From positions 1 to 5,744 of the forward strand of contig JAGVEU010000159.1 of NCBI GenBank assembly GCA_020057985.1: a stretch of 5,744 nucleotides of DNA, in the 5' to 3' direction. The notes beneath the pieces were generated by a model. The model was not told the origin of the DNA, did no database searches, and saw nothing but the letters and a program-made list of their open reading frames with translations. The translations under genes were made by a program, and so were the position numbers. This stretch comes from Calditrichota bacterium. Its GTDB lineage: Bacteria > Electryoneota > RPQS01. How positions within the stretch are numbered: the stretch's first letter is position 1; every line of letters begins with the position of its first letter. Positions 1 to 5,744 of this stretch are shown here, one piece after another.

Positions 1-2055
1 ACCGGAGTTTTTGCTGAAGAGACTAACAAGGACTCCGTTCAGTATACGCTGCCGGAGCAGACGATTACCGGTTCACGAATTGAACAGCCGTGGTTGAATA
101 ATGCCTCGGCGATTACTGCCATCACCTCGCAGGATCAACCGAAGGTGCGCGGGCTTGGGCTTTCTGATAACCTGTTGCTGGTTCCGGGACTTGTTGCGCT
201 GTCGCGGTTTGGCACCGATGATATCCGGCTTTCTGTTCGCGGTTTCGGGGCGCGGTCAAATTCTGGAGTGCGGGGAGTGCGGGTATTGTATGACGGGATT
301 CCCGAATCGGAGCCTGATGGACAAACCCGACTCGAAGGGATTGAAGTTGGAAACCTCGATCGGGTGGAGGTGTTGCGAGGGGCGGGATCCGCGCTCTATG
401 GAAATGCCGCGGGAGGTGTGCTCAACTTGCGCACGGCGGAGGCATTCCCAAGACTGGGAATCAAGGCTGAGGGTGTGGTAGGCGGTTTCGGATTTTCCAA
501 AATTAAAGTCTCGGCGGGAACCGGTCCGGCCCATCAAGATAGCGCACTGAGCGCGAGTCTCGATTTGACGGATTTTGATTTTGACATCATGGAAGGGCGC
601 GGCGGTGATGGCGGAACAATCACGCTGTCGCAAACCCATGCCGATGGATGGCGCGAGCATTCCACATACGACGGACAGATCATATCGGGTTCATGGAGTT
701 CGTATGGATCTCCCAAGTCGGAACTGCGAACGATGTTCTATTTCACGAATGTGTCGGCGGACCTTCCGGGCACACTCACCAAAGCTCAGTTCAACACAGA
801 TCCCAATCAGGCAGACACCAGTTACAAGCGGTTGGATGTACGGCGGGCAACCCGCAAGGGTCGTGTGGGGATTCACTACCGGCGACACTTCTCGCATGAC
901 TTCACCTTCGATGTGACGCCTTATGTGGCCATCAAGAAGCTCGACAGGGTCCGAGAAAACGAGAAGTTTCAGGCGATTACCCGCTATATCGTGGGCGGTA
1001 CCATGCAGGCATCATGGAAAGGAAAAATCGGCTCTCTTGAAACGGAAGCCGTCGGTGGATTAGACCAGCAATTGCAGGACGGGCCAGTCTCATTTTTCAA
1101 CAACGTCAACGGCGACAGAGGGGACAGCCTGCTCAGTCAGGAACAAGAGCGTCAATGGGGGCAAGGCTACTTTGTACAAGGGGACTTGGAGCATCTCGAA
1201 CATTGGGGAGCCACTGCAGGCTTGCGCTATGACAATGTGCTATTCTACGATGAGTTCTTAAACAAGCCCACACCAACACTACGCTATCAGAAAGACGCAA
1301 TCACACCACGGCTCTCGCTGCGCTATCATCCGCTGGAGGAAACGACGGTGTTTGGCACAGTGTTCGGCGGCTTCGAGACCCCGACCCTCAGTGAAACCGA
1401 CAACGTCGTTGGCTATGACTTGAAGCCGCAGAAATCCCTGACGGTGGAACTCGGAGCACGGGCAGAGCGGACTCTCTGCGGACTGCATGGACACGCGGAA
1501 CTCACGGCTTATCGTATGACCATCAGTGATGCCATTGTTCCTGACGAGATTTCCGGCGAAACACTGTTTACCAATGCGGCAGAAGCAGTGCATCAGGGCG
1601 TGGAGATGTCCTTCCGCCTCGAAAAGCCGCGATTGGGATTTGTCGGATTGTCAGCCAGTCTTGGAGAGTTTGTCTTTTCGGACTACAAGACCGCGCTCGG
1701 TGACTTTACTGACAAGAAGTTGGCTGGGGTTTCGCCCGATCTGTTTGGCGCAGTGGCTCGCTGGACACCGAAGGATGCATTCTTCGCCGAATTGACAGCC
1801 CGTTATTCCGGCGCGGCGTATGCCAACACAGAGAATAATAAGAAGGCAGACTCGTGGATTGTCTTGGGAGCGGCAGTCGGCGGACAGATTCCGGTGAAAT
1901 TCATGAGCGCAGCATGGCATGTCGGCGCACAGAATCTTACGGACGAGAAATATGCGTCCTTCATTCAAGTGAACGATTCGAAGGGGCGGTATTATGAGTC
2001 GGGAATGCCGTTTGCGGTGTTCGGCGGAATTTCGATCGGGACGAAGGGGCTGTGA
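1..2055 (+). CDS. TonB-dependent outer-membrane receptor, FecA/YncD(PqqU)-like, 5'-truncated by window edge
   Basis: The product is a gated outer-membrane channel that would import a scarce ligand using energy relayed by TonB-ExbB-ExbD. The frame is open from base 1 and gives 684 residues ending at TGA 2053-2055. A TTG at 94 lies inside the plug domain, so it is not the start; the real start and the signal peptide lie upstream, probably only a few dozen codons away. The plug is visible from about residue 18 (TITGSRIEQ), with SVRGFGARSN near 78-87, DGIP at 98-101, a PDGQ motif, and LRG followed by SALYGNAAGG near 125-139. The rest is a beta-barrel of alternating aromatic strands, with NLTDEKYASF and GRYYESG close to the C-terminus. 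The plug pattern (RGFGAR, GVRG, DGIP, PDGQ, ALYGNA-GG) matches the FecA-like group that includes E. coli YncD/PqqU, whose known ligand is pyrroloquinoline quinone. The ligand here is unknown; iron chelates or a cofactor are both possible. Oddly, the protein ends in GTKGL rather than a terminal aromatic residue. The family call is firm and the substrate is not. Confidence 0.95.
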   Translation, partial: TGVFAEETNKDSVQYTLPEQTITGSRIEQPWLNNASAITAITSQDQPKVRGLGLSDNLLLVPGLVALSRFGTDDIRLSVRGFGARSNSGVRGVRVLYDGIPESEPDGQTRLEGIEVGNLDRVEVLRGAGSALYGNAAGGVLNLRTAEAFPRLGIKAEGVVGGFGFSKIKVSAGTGPAHQDSALSASLDLTDFDFDIMEGRGGDGGTITLSQTHADGWREHSTYDGQIISGSWSSYGSPKSELRTMFYFTNVSADLPGTLTKAQFNTDPNQADTSYKRLDVRRATRKGRVGIHYRRHFSHDFTFDVTPYVAIKKLDRVRENEKFQAITRYIVGGTMQASWKGKIGSLETEAVGGLDQQLQDGPVSFFNNVNGDRGDSLLSQEQERQWGQGYFVQGDLEHLEHWGATAGLRYDNVLFYDEFLNKPTPTLRYQKDAITPRLSLRYHPLEETTVFGTVFGGFETPTLSETDNVVGYDLKPQKSLTVELGARAERTLCGLHGHAELTAYRMTISDAIVPDEISGETLFTNAAEAVHQGVEMSFRLEKPRLGFVGLSASLGEFVFSDYKTALGDFTDKKLAGVSPDLFGAVARWTPKDAFFAELTARYSGAAYANTENNKKADSWIVLGAAVGGQIPVKFMSAAWHVGAQNLTDEKYASFIQVNDSKGRYYESGMPFAVFGGISIGTKGL

Positions 2056-2178
2056 AGAAAACCTGAAACCTGAAAACCGACCCGCCAAAATCGTCGGCAG
2101 AGTGAAGCAGAAATTAAAAAATAGCATCTCCTACTAAATCCCCTGCGCGTCTTCGGCAAATTCGCACAGAAGTGAAAA

Positions 2179-2196
2179 ATTCCTTGTTACAGGAAT
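2179..2196. repeat. Short palindrome ATTCCT-N6-AGGAAT
   Basis: Two perfect 6-base arms (2179-2184 and 2191-2196) flank a 6-base spacer. The symmetry would suit a dimeric regulator operator or a weak hairpin, but no T-run follows and no known operator consensus was recognised. A match this short can easily arise by chance in 320 bases. Confidence 0.25.
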
Positions 2197-2261
2197 CACA
2201 TCTATCTTGCCAGATTTCCATTCTCGTGCAAGTCGTTAAGGATTCTTCAGTCAATAACCCC

Positions 2262-2292
2262 CTTTTGTCCCCCGTACACGGAGGGAGAAAAG
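2262..2292 (+). repeat. Strong imperfect inverted repeat (hairpin) in the leader of the membrane protease gene
   Basis: The left arm 2262-2275 (CTTTTGTCCCCCGT) pairs with the right arm 2278-2292 (ACGGAGGGAGAAAAG). There is one G-G mismatch (2267/2287) and one bulged A (2282), giving about 13 base pairs around a tight loop, probably a TACA tetraloop at 2275-2278. The downstream arm contains GGAGGG (2280-2285), a Shine-Dalgarno-like sequence that the stem would hide. No T-run follows on either strand, so this is not a canonical intrinsic terminator. It could be an RNA regulatory leader, a dispersed intergenic palindrome of the REP type, or an operator. The structure is seen directly; its function is unknown. 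Confidence 0.55.
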
Positions 2293-2313
2293 ATGCTGGA
2301 TTCAGAATGGTAG
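2293..2313 (+). other. Possible six-codon leader peptide (uORF)
   Basis: ATG at 2293 opens a frame reading MLDSEW and closes at TAG 2311-2313. GGAGGG at 2280-2285 lies seven bases upstream of the ATG, a good ribosome-binding distance, and sits within the 2262-2292 hairpin. The micro-ORF ends 62 bases before the ATG of the protease gene. The peptide shows no run of a single regulatory amino acid of the attenuator type. It may be real upstream translation or a chance match, and chance remains the more likely explanation. Confidence 0.2.
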
Positions 2314-2365
2314 TGCCGCTCTGTAACTTTTTATAAAACCGATAGACTCATCATAGACCGAACTC

Positions 2366-2370
2366 GGAGG
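2366..2370 (+). promoter_or_regulatory. Ribosome binding site GGAGG for the membrane protease gene
   Basis: GGAGG lies five bases before ATG 2376. An in-frame TAG at 2343-2345 is followed by no other start codon before 2376, so this site and ATG fix the N-terminus with little ambiguity. Confidence 0.85.
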
Positions 2371-2375
2371 AACTC

Positions 2376-5300
2376 ATGAGCGATCTTCGACTGAATCGTA
2401 AGGATGGCGTGTTCATTGCGCTGTGCCTGATTGTTCTTGCGGCGGGAGTGTGGGTAGGAGTCAACTACTTCTATAAGGCTTTTCCCGAAGCTTCCGTTAC
2501 GTTTCGCTATGACCGTGAAGGCTCCGGGCGGATTGCGCAGGATTTCTATAATGCCTTGGGATTCAAGCCACCAGCGGATTATCACCATGCAAGCCGGTTC
2601 GGTTATGACGGCAATGCGAAGACTTACCTCGAAAAAGAGTTAGGGATCGAAAATGCGCAGAAGTATCTTGGCCATCCCATACGGCTCTGGCGCTGGCAGC
2701 ACCGTTGGTTCCGTGCGAGCACCAAGGAAGAGTTCAAGATCTTTGTTACTCCTGAAGGTGAGGTGGTGCGCGTAGAGCATCAGGTCGAGGAAAATGCCAC
2801 CGGCGCTGATCTCCCTGAAGACAGTGCGCGCGCCATTGCGGATAAGTTTCTCTTCGGGCCGATGAAGCAAAATCCTCGTGCGCTGACTTTTATCGAAGCG
2901 CAACGCACGGGCAGGCCGCATCGCAGCGACTGGACCTTCACCTATCGCGCCACCGGAATCGAGCCTGTCAAGGGATCGGAGTATCGCTACAAAGTCGGAG
3001 TCATTGGAGATCAAGCCGGAAGCTATGAGGAATTCCTGAAGGTTCCAGAGGCTTGGGAAGCGTCGTATCGCCGCTTGCGGAGTTACAACGATACGGCGAG
3101 CATGGTTGCTGAATTGGGGCTGTTGCTGACGGCCGTAGCGATGATGACTACTTTCTTCATTCGCACGAAGCGACGCGACGTGCAATGGCGAACGGCAATC
3201 TGGTTTGGGATCGTGGCCTTTGCGCTCAGTCTGCTGAATCAGTTGAATGACATTCCGGCGGAACTCTATGGCTATGACACGACGTCGTCATGGCCGGGAT
3301 TTCTTGTGCAGAGTATTTTGGTCAGTTTATTATCAGCGGTCGGGGCGGGCGCGCTGATTTTTCTGCTCACGGCCGCTGCCGAGACGCTGTATCGCGAGCG
3401 GTATGGCGATAAGCTCGCCCTTAAGACGATGTTTACGGCGCGGGCGATGCGCACGAAATCCTCGTTCAAGAATATCCTGTTAGGCGTGACGCTGACCTCA
3501 TTCTTCTTTGCCTATCAGATCATCTTCTATCTGGTGGGGGGCAAATTCGGGGCTTGGGCGCCGTCGGATGTTCCCTATGACAATCTGCTGAATACGTGGA
3601 TGCCGTGGTTGGCGGTGCTGGCGATTGGGTTCTTTCCGGCGGTCACGGAAGAATTCATCAGCCGCATGTTCTCGATTCCGTTTTTGCAAAAAGCCTTCAA
3701 GAGCAAGTATACGTGGTTGGCGGTGCTTATTCCGGCAGTGATTTGGGGATTTGCGCATTCCGGTTATCCCAATCAGCCGTTCTGGATTCGCGGCGCCGAG
3801 GTTGGAATCGCCGGAATAATCATCGGCGTCATCATGCTGAAGTACGGCATTCTGGCTGCGCTGGTCTGGCATTATACGGTGGATGCATTGTACACTGCGT
3901 TGCTCTTATTCCGCAGCGAGAATCCGTATTTCATTTTGACTGCGGCGGTGGCAACGGGATTGCTTGTGATTCCGTTTCTGGCCGCAACTATTGCTTATTT
4001 GTGGAAGGGCGCATTTCTGCCGGAAGCAGGTGTGCTCAATGCTGATGCCGTTGCACCACAAGCCGAGGCTCAAGTGTTGGTGCCGGAGACCGAGAAACCT
4101 GCGCCGGTTGTTTCTGTTTATCGTCCGCTGTCAGTTTCGAGGCGCATCTTCGCTATTGTGCTGCTGGCGGCGGGAGTTGCAGTGGCCTTCATGCCCGTGG
4201 ACAAAGCGGGAGACTTCCTTGCGTATCCTATCTCCAAGGAAGCTGCGATAAAGACCTTTGCGGATAGTCTGCGGACATTGAGATGGGCGAACCCTGATAC
4301 TCTGAAGATGGCAGCCTTTGTGCTCGAAAGAGAGGGTATTGCGAAAGATGACCCGCTTGTTTATTTGCACAAGCACTCTGGCTCGATCTCGTCCTTCAAT
4401 CAGCTTGCCGGAGAGCAACTGGGTACGGGGAAATGGCTGGTGAAAGCCTGGACTCCGGAGAATCGCCTGCGGTTTCGCGGAACTGTTCATGCCAAGACCG
4501 GAAAGATTGAATACATTTATCCGTGGTTGCCGGAGGAAATGCCGGGAGACAGCCTGAGCAAAGACAGTGCGCGAATTATGGTGGAGAGTGTGCTGATTGC
4601 GCAGGGTGAGGATCTTTCCAAACTTGAGCCGAAGGATTACAAGCTGGATTCCAAGCCGAAGCGGCTTGAGCATTCCTTTGACTATGAAGCACGTGAGGGT
4701 GATTCGCGCAATGTGGCAGAAGCCAAGTATCGCAGAAGCGGGTTTGTAGACGGGAACTATCTGGCCGTCGGAAGTCGTCCGTGGTACAAGATTCCGGAGA
4801 ACTGGCAGCGCGAACGCAAAGCGACCACTTCGGTGCGAGCGATTCAATCAGGAGTGTCCTATTTCCTGATTGCCGGACTTGCGATTTGGATTCTTGCTGT
4901 ACTTGTTCTGCGGACTCGCAAGGGACTCGTGCCATGGAAGAGGGCGTTTCTGATTGCCATTGTGCCCGGCGCTGTGGCTGCAATATCCGGAATCAACATG
5001 GTCTATCTTGCGCAAGCGGATTATTTCAACCAAGTGGCCACTCCGTGGGGGGTCTTTCGCTTGGAATTGCTGATGGGGTGGTTGATTTCGACGGCGGCAA
5101 TCTACATGCTATTCACTTTGGCACTGGCCTTTCTAGGCGCGTTGTACCCCGATAAAGCGGCATGGTTGCGACGACACGAGCGGAGATCGGCGATGCTCGA
5201 TGCGTTGCTTGCTGTGGCTGCCGGAGTTGGAGTATACATTCTTGCCAAGAGTGCGCACGCATGGTTAAGCGGATGGCAGCCAAGTTGGATTCCATTCAGT

Positions 5301-5744
5301 GGTTGGGGCGTCCCGGAGTGGTTAGCAGCTCCTTTACCCGCAGCCTCGATGATGAGCGATTTCTTGAGTTGGATTGCGTTCGCGGGAGTGTTACTCGGAA
5401 GTGCAGCCTACCTGTGGAATGGGCCGTTACGAAAACCGCTGTGGCGAATTCTGTTTTTGCTCGCCGCTGTCCTCATGTTTCTGCAAGGGGTCGAACCTGA
5501 GGAATGGCTCTTGAGCGCGTTACACAATGCAATTCTTGTTGCCTGCGCCTGGGTTGCATTGCGTTTTGTTGTGGCCGGCAGACCGGCGAATTTCTTCGGC
5601 TTACTTATCGGAGTGGCATCTTACAGAATTTCCGCGCTCGGATTTGCTTCAGAAAACTGTGCGGTAGTTTTACAAACATGGATCTTTGTCGGGCTGGCTT
5701 TGATTGCATTTCTATGGTGGCTGGGATTCGGATTCCGGCGGCGG
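2376..5744 (+). CDS. Giant duplicated CPBP-family intramembrane glutamic endopeptidase, 3'-truncated by window edge
   Basis: The frame is open for 1123 codons with no stop before the window ends. The product is a polytopic inner-membrane protein of two homologous units. Unit 1 (about 1-545) has a membrane segment at 11-31, an extracytoplasmic domain at about 33-241, and membrane segments near 242-262, 272-290, 309-333, 367-388, 407-424, 444-462, 471-489, 491-513 and 517-541. The last group carries the CPBP/Rce1 (CAAX-type, Abi) motifs: E425-E426-F-I-S-R430, W457-x-x-x-H461 and H499-x-x-x-D503. In this family the glutamate and histidines form an intramembrane peptidase site. Unit 2 (about 585-1123) repeats the layout without these residues. 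CPBP proteins are usually about 200-350 residues, so this one is several times larger. The substrate is unknown; bacterial relatives have been tied to prenyl-protein-type processing, bacteriocin immunity and membrane signalling. The end probably lies close downstream, because 1101-1123 matches the last membrane segment of unit 1. The CPBP call is firm and the biological role is open. Confidence 0.93.
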   Translation, partial: MSDLRLNRKDGVFIALCLIVLAAGVWVGVNYFYKAFPEASVTFRYDREGSGRIAQDFYNALGFKPPADYHHASRFGYDGNAKTYLEKELGIENAQKYLGHPIRLWRWQHRWFRASTKEEFKIFVTPEGEVVRVEHQVEENATGADLPEDSARAIADKFLFGPMKQNPRALTFIEAQRTGRPHRSDWTFTYRATGIEPVKGSEYRYKVGVIGDQAGSYEEFLKVPEAWEASYRRLRSYNDTASMVAELGLLLTAVAMMTTFFIRTKRRDVQWRTAIWFGIVAFALSLLNQLNDIPAELYGYDTTSSWPGFLVQSILVSLLSAVGAGALIFLLTAAAETLYRERYGDKLALKTMFTARAMRTKSSFKNILLGVTLTSFFFAYQIIFYLVGGKFGAWAPSDVPYDNLLNTWMPWLAVLAIGFFPAVTEEFISRMFSIPFLQKAFKSKYTWLAVLIPAVIWGFAHSGYPNQPFWIRGAEVGIAGIIIGVIMLKYGILAALVWHYTVDALYTALLLFRSENPYFILTAAVATGLLVIPFLAATIAYLWKGAFLPEAGVLNADAVAPQAEAQVLVPETEKPAPVVSVYRPLSVSRRIFAIVLLAAGVAVAFMPVDKAGDFLAYPISKEAAIKTFADSLRTLRWANPDTLKMAAFVLEREGIAKDDPLVYLHKHSGSISSFNQLAGEQLGTGKWLVKAWTPENRLRFRGTVHAKTGKIEYIYPWLPEEMPGDSLSKDSARIMVESVLIAQGEDLSKLEPKDYKLDSKPKRLEHSFDYEAREGDSRNVAEAKYRRSGFVDGNYLAVGSRPWYKIPENWQRERKATTSVRAIQSGVSYFLIAGLAIWILAVLVLRTRKGLVPWKRAFLIAIVPGAVAAISGINMVYLAQADYFNQVATPWGVFRLELLMGWLISTAAIYMLFTLALAFLGALYPDKAAWLRRHERRSAMLDALLAVAAGVGVYILAKSAHAWLSGWQPSWIPFSGWGVPEWLAAPLPAASMMSDFLSWIAFAGVLLGSAAYLWNGPLRKPLWRILFLLAAVLMFLQGVEPEEWLLSALHNAILVACAWVALRFVVAGRPANFFGLLIGVASYRISALGFASENCAVVLQTWIFVGLALIAFLWWLGFGFRRR
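2472..3098 (+). other. Extracytoplasmic domain A, residues 33-241
   Basis: This soluble segment of about 210 residues lies between membrane segments 1 and 2 and should face the periplasm. It is rich in charged and aromatic residues and contains a strand-turn-strand-like stretch (FKIFVTPEGEVVRVEH, 120-135) followed by a helix-like LPEDSARAIADKFL (146-159). That pattern loosely recalls PepSY-type domains, which is inference only. It ends with KVPEAW (222-227) just before the membrane. Domain B in the second half is its paralogue. Confidence 0.6.
3468..3935 (+). other. CPBP (Rce1/CAAX-type) protease core, residues 365-520
   Basis: The three family motifs appear in order and at normal spacing: EEFISR at 425-430, WGFAH at 457-461 and HYTVD at 499-503. 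Each lies in or beside a hydrophobic helix. The glutamate pair and the two histidines are the expected catalytic and metal- or water-coordinating residues known from Rce1. Motif 2 usually reads FxxxH; here W457 takes the first position, a conservative aromatic change. All expected catalytic residues are present, so this half is predicted to be active. Confidence 0.9.
4011..4127 (+). other. Inter-unit linker, residues 546-584
   Basis: About 39 residues rich in Ala, Pro, Glu, Gln and Val (including PQAEAQ and ETEKPAP) join the last membrane segment of unit 1 to the first of unit 2. By the predicted topology the linker is cytoplasmic and probably flexible. It marks the fusion joint of the two homologous halves. 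Confidence 0.6.
4128..5744 (+). other. Repeat unit 2 of the duplicated membrane protein (degenerate half), residues 585-1123, cut at window end
   Basis: This unit aligns to unit 1 with an offset of about 578-583 residues. LEREGI (650-655) matches LEKELGI, LSKDSAR (727-733) matches LPEDSAR, KIPENW (805-810) matches KVPEAW, LRTRKGLVPWKRA (845-857) matches IRTKRRDVQWRTA, and SEN (1092-1094) matches SEN (514-516). Membrane segments are predicted near 590-606, 823-845, 857-876, 895-922, 938-957, 990-1015, 1021-1038, 1045-1064, 1071-1090 and 1098-1118, again ten. At the approximate positions of the catalytic residues the sequence has A1003, G1004, G1008, V1039, L1077 and A1081. No EExxxR, FxxxH or HxxxD/N motif set can be found in register, so this half is predicted to be inactive. 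Confidence 0.75.
4194..4841 (+). other. Extracytoplasmic domain B, residues 607-822
   Basis: This is the periplasmic-side segment of unit 2 and the paralogue of domain A. The best-conserved block is 718-740 against 137-159, which is ungapped and shares a G-x-x-L-x-x-DSAR core. A second block near 805-811 (KIPENWQ) matches 222-228 (KVPEAWE). The two domains are strongly diverged elsewhere, so the duplication is old. No catalytic or metal-binding motif was recognised. Confidence 0.6.

Larger units (their letters stand above)
2056..2375. other. Intergenic region of 320 bases with hairpins, no full gene
   Basis: This gap separates the receptor stop from the start of the membrane protease. Neither strand shows a convincing gene longer than a few codons. 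It contains a strong imperfect hairpin (2262-2292), a six-codon ORF with a good Shine-Dalgarno match (2293-2313), a shorter palindrome (2179-2196) and an AT-rich stretch (about 2325-2338) just upstream of the downstream gene. No stem followed by a T-run was found after the receptor, so a classical intrinsic terminator is not evident. No clear sigma-70 pair of -35 and -10 boxes could be assigned, although the 320-base spacing implies a promoter for the downstream gene somewhere here. Confidence 0.8.
2394..4010 (+). other. Repeat unit 1 of the duplicated membrane protein (catalytic half), residues 7-545
   Basis: This unit runs from one N-terminal membrane segment through an extracytoplasmic domain to nine more membrane segments. 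Landmarks shared with unit 2 are LEKELGI (85-91), the segment from V137 through LPEDSAR (146-152), RPHRSDW with a following TY (180-190), KVPEAW (222-227), IRTKRRDVQWRTA (262-274) and SEN (514-516). Basic residues cluster in the predicted cytoplasmic loops (RTKRR near 263-267 and RAMRTKSSFK near 356-365), which fits an N-in, C-in topology with ten membrane segments. All recognisable protease motifs of the protein lie in this half. Confidence 0.8.

Noticed and set aside
94..96. TTG as a possible start codon of the TonB receptor
   Set aside because: The frame is open to base 1 and the upstream residues already read as plug sequence (TITGSRIEQ), so this codon is internal.
2060..2073. Two tandem copies of AACCTGA just after the receptor stop
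   Set aside because: Only two 7-base copies; indistinguishable from chance and with no associated feature.
2077..2097. CCGAC-N11-GTCGG inverted repeat 21 bases after the receptor stop, considered as a terminator
   Set aside because: The stem is only five pairs with a long loop and is followed by A-rich rather than T-rich sequence.
2301..2337. Possible promoter (TTCAGA with TAACTT, or TATAAA at 2332-2337) upstream of the protease gene
   Set aside because: The box matches are poor or correctly spaced partners are missing; not strong enough to annotate.
2640..3185. Open frame of 181 codons on the - strand
   Set aside because: It lies wholly inside the protease gene, has no recognisable motif and shows the composition of an antisense shadow.
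3596..4045. Open frame of 149 codons on the + strand in another phase
   Set aside because: It is out of phase with the CPBP motif region, and its Cys/His/Gly-rich product has no recognisable fold.
4131..4847. Open frame of 238 codons on the - strand
   Set aside because: It overlaps the second half of the membrane protein, whose + strand frame has clear homology to its first half; the antisense product is Arg/His/Ser-rich with no domain.

Overview
The window carries two large genes on the + strand, both cut by a window edge, separated by a 320-base non-coding gap. An outer-membrane TonB-dependent receptor shows that the host is a diderm (Gram-negative-type) bacterium. Base composition is moderate and codon use looks alike in the two genes. 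The sequence alone does not fix the phylum; an environmental lineage outside the well-studied Proteobacteria seems plausible, but that is inference. No tRNA, rRNA, CRISPR array, insertion sequence or other mobile-element mark was seen.

Layout: (1) 1-2055, the 3' part of a TonB-dependent receptor of the FecA/YncD(PqqU)-like type. The frame is open at base 1, so the true start lies upstream, and the fragment already contains the whole plug and barrel. (2) 2056-2375, an intergenic region with a strong imperfect hairpin at 2262-2292. One arm of that hairpin holds a Shine-Dalgarno-like GGAGGG followed by a six-codon micro-ORF. A second, weaker palindrome lies at 2179-2196. (3) 2376-5744, an open frame of 1123 codons that starts at a well-placed ATG and has no stop before the window ends. 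It encodes a giant polytopic membrane protein containing a CPBP (Rce1/CAAX-type, 'Abi') intramembrane glutamic endopeptidase domain.

The main discovery is the architecture of this second protein. It is a tandem internal duplication of a unit of about 580 residues. Each unit has one N-terminal membrane segment, an extracytoplasmic domain of about 210 residues, and about nine further membrane segments. The first unit keeps the CPBP motifs (EExxxR at 425-430, WxxxH at 457-461, HxxxD at 499-503). The second unit aligns along its length, but hydrophobic or small residues stand at every catalytic position. It therefore looks like an active protease fused to its own catalytically dead paralogue (a pseudoprotease).

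Nothing in the sequence links the two genes functionally. They share a strand, but the gap and the second gene's own leader structure suggest separate transcription.
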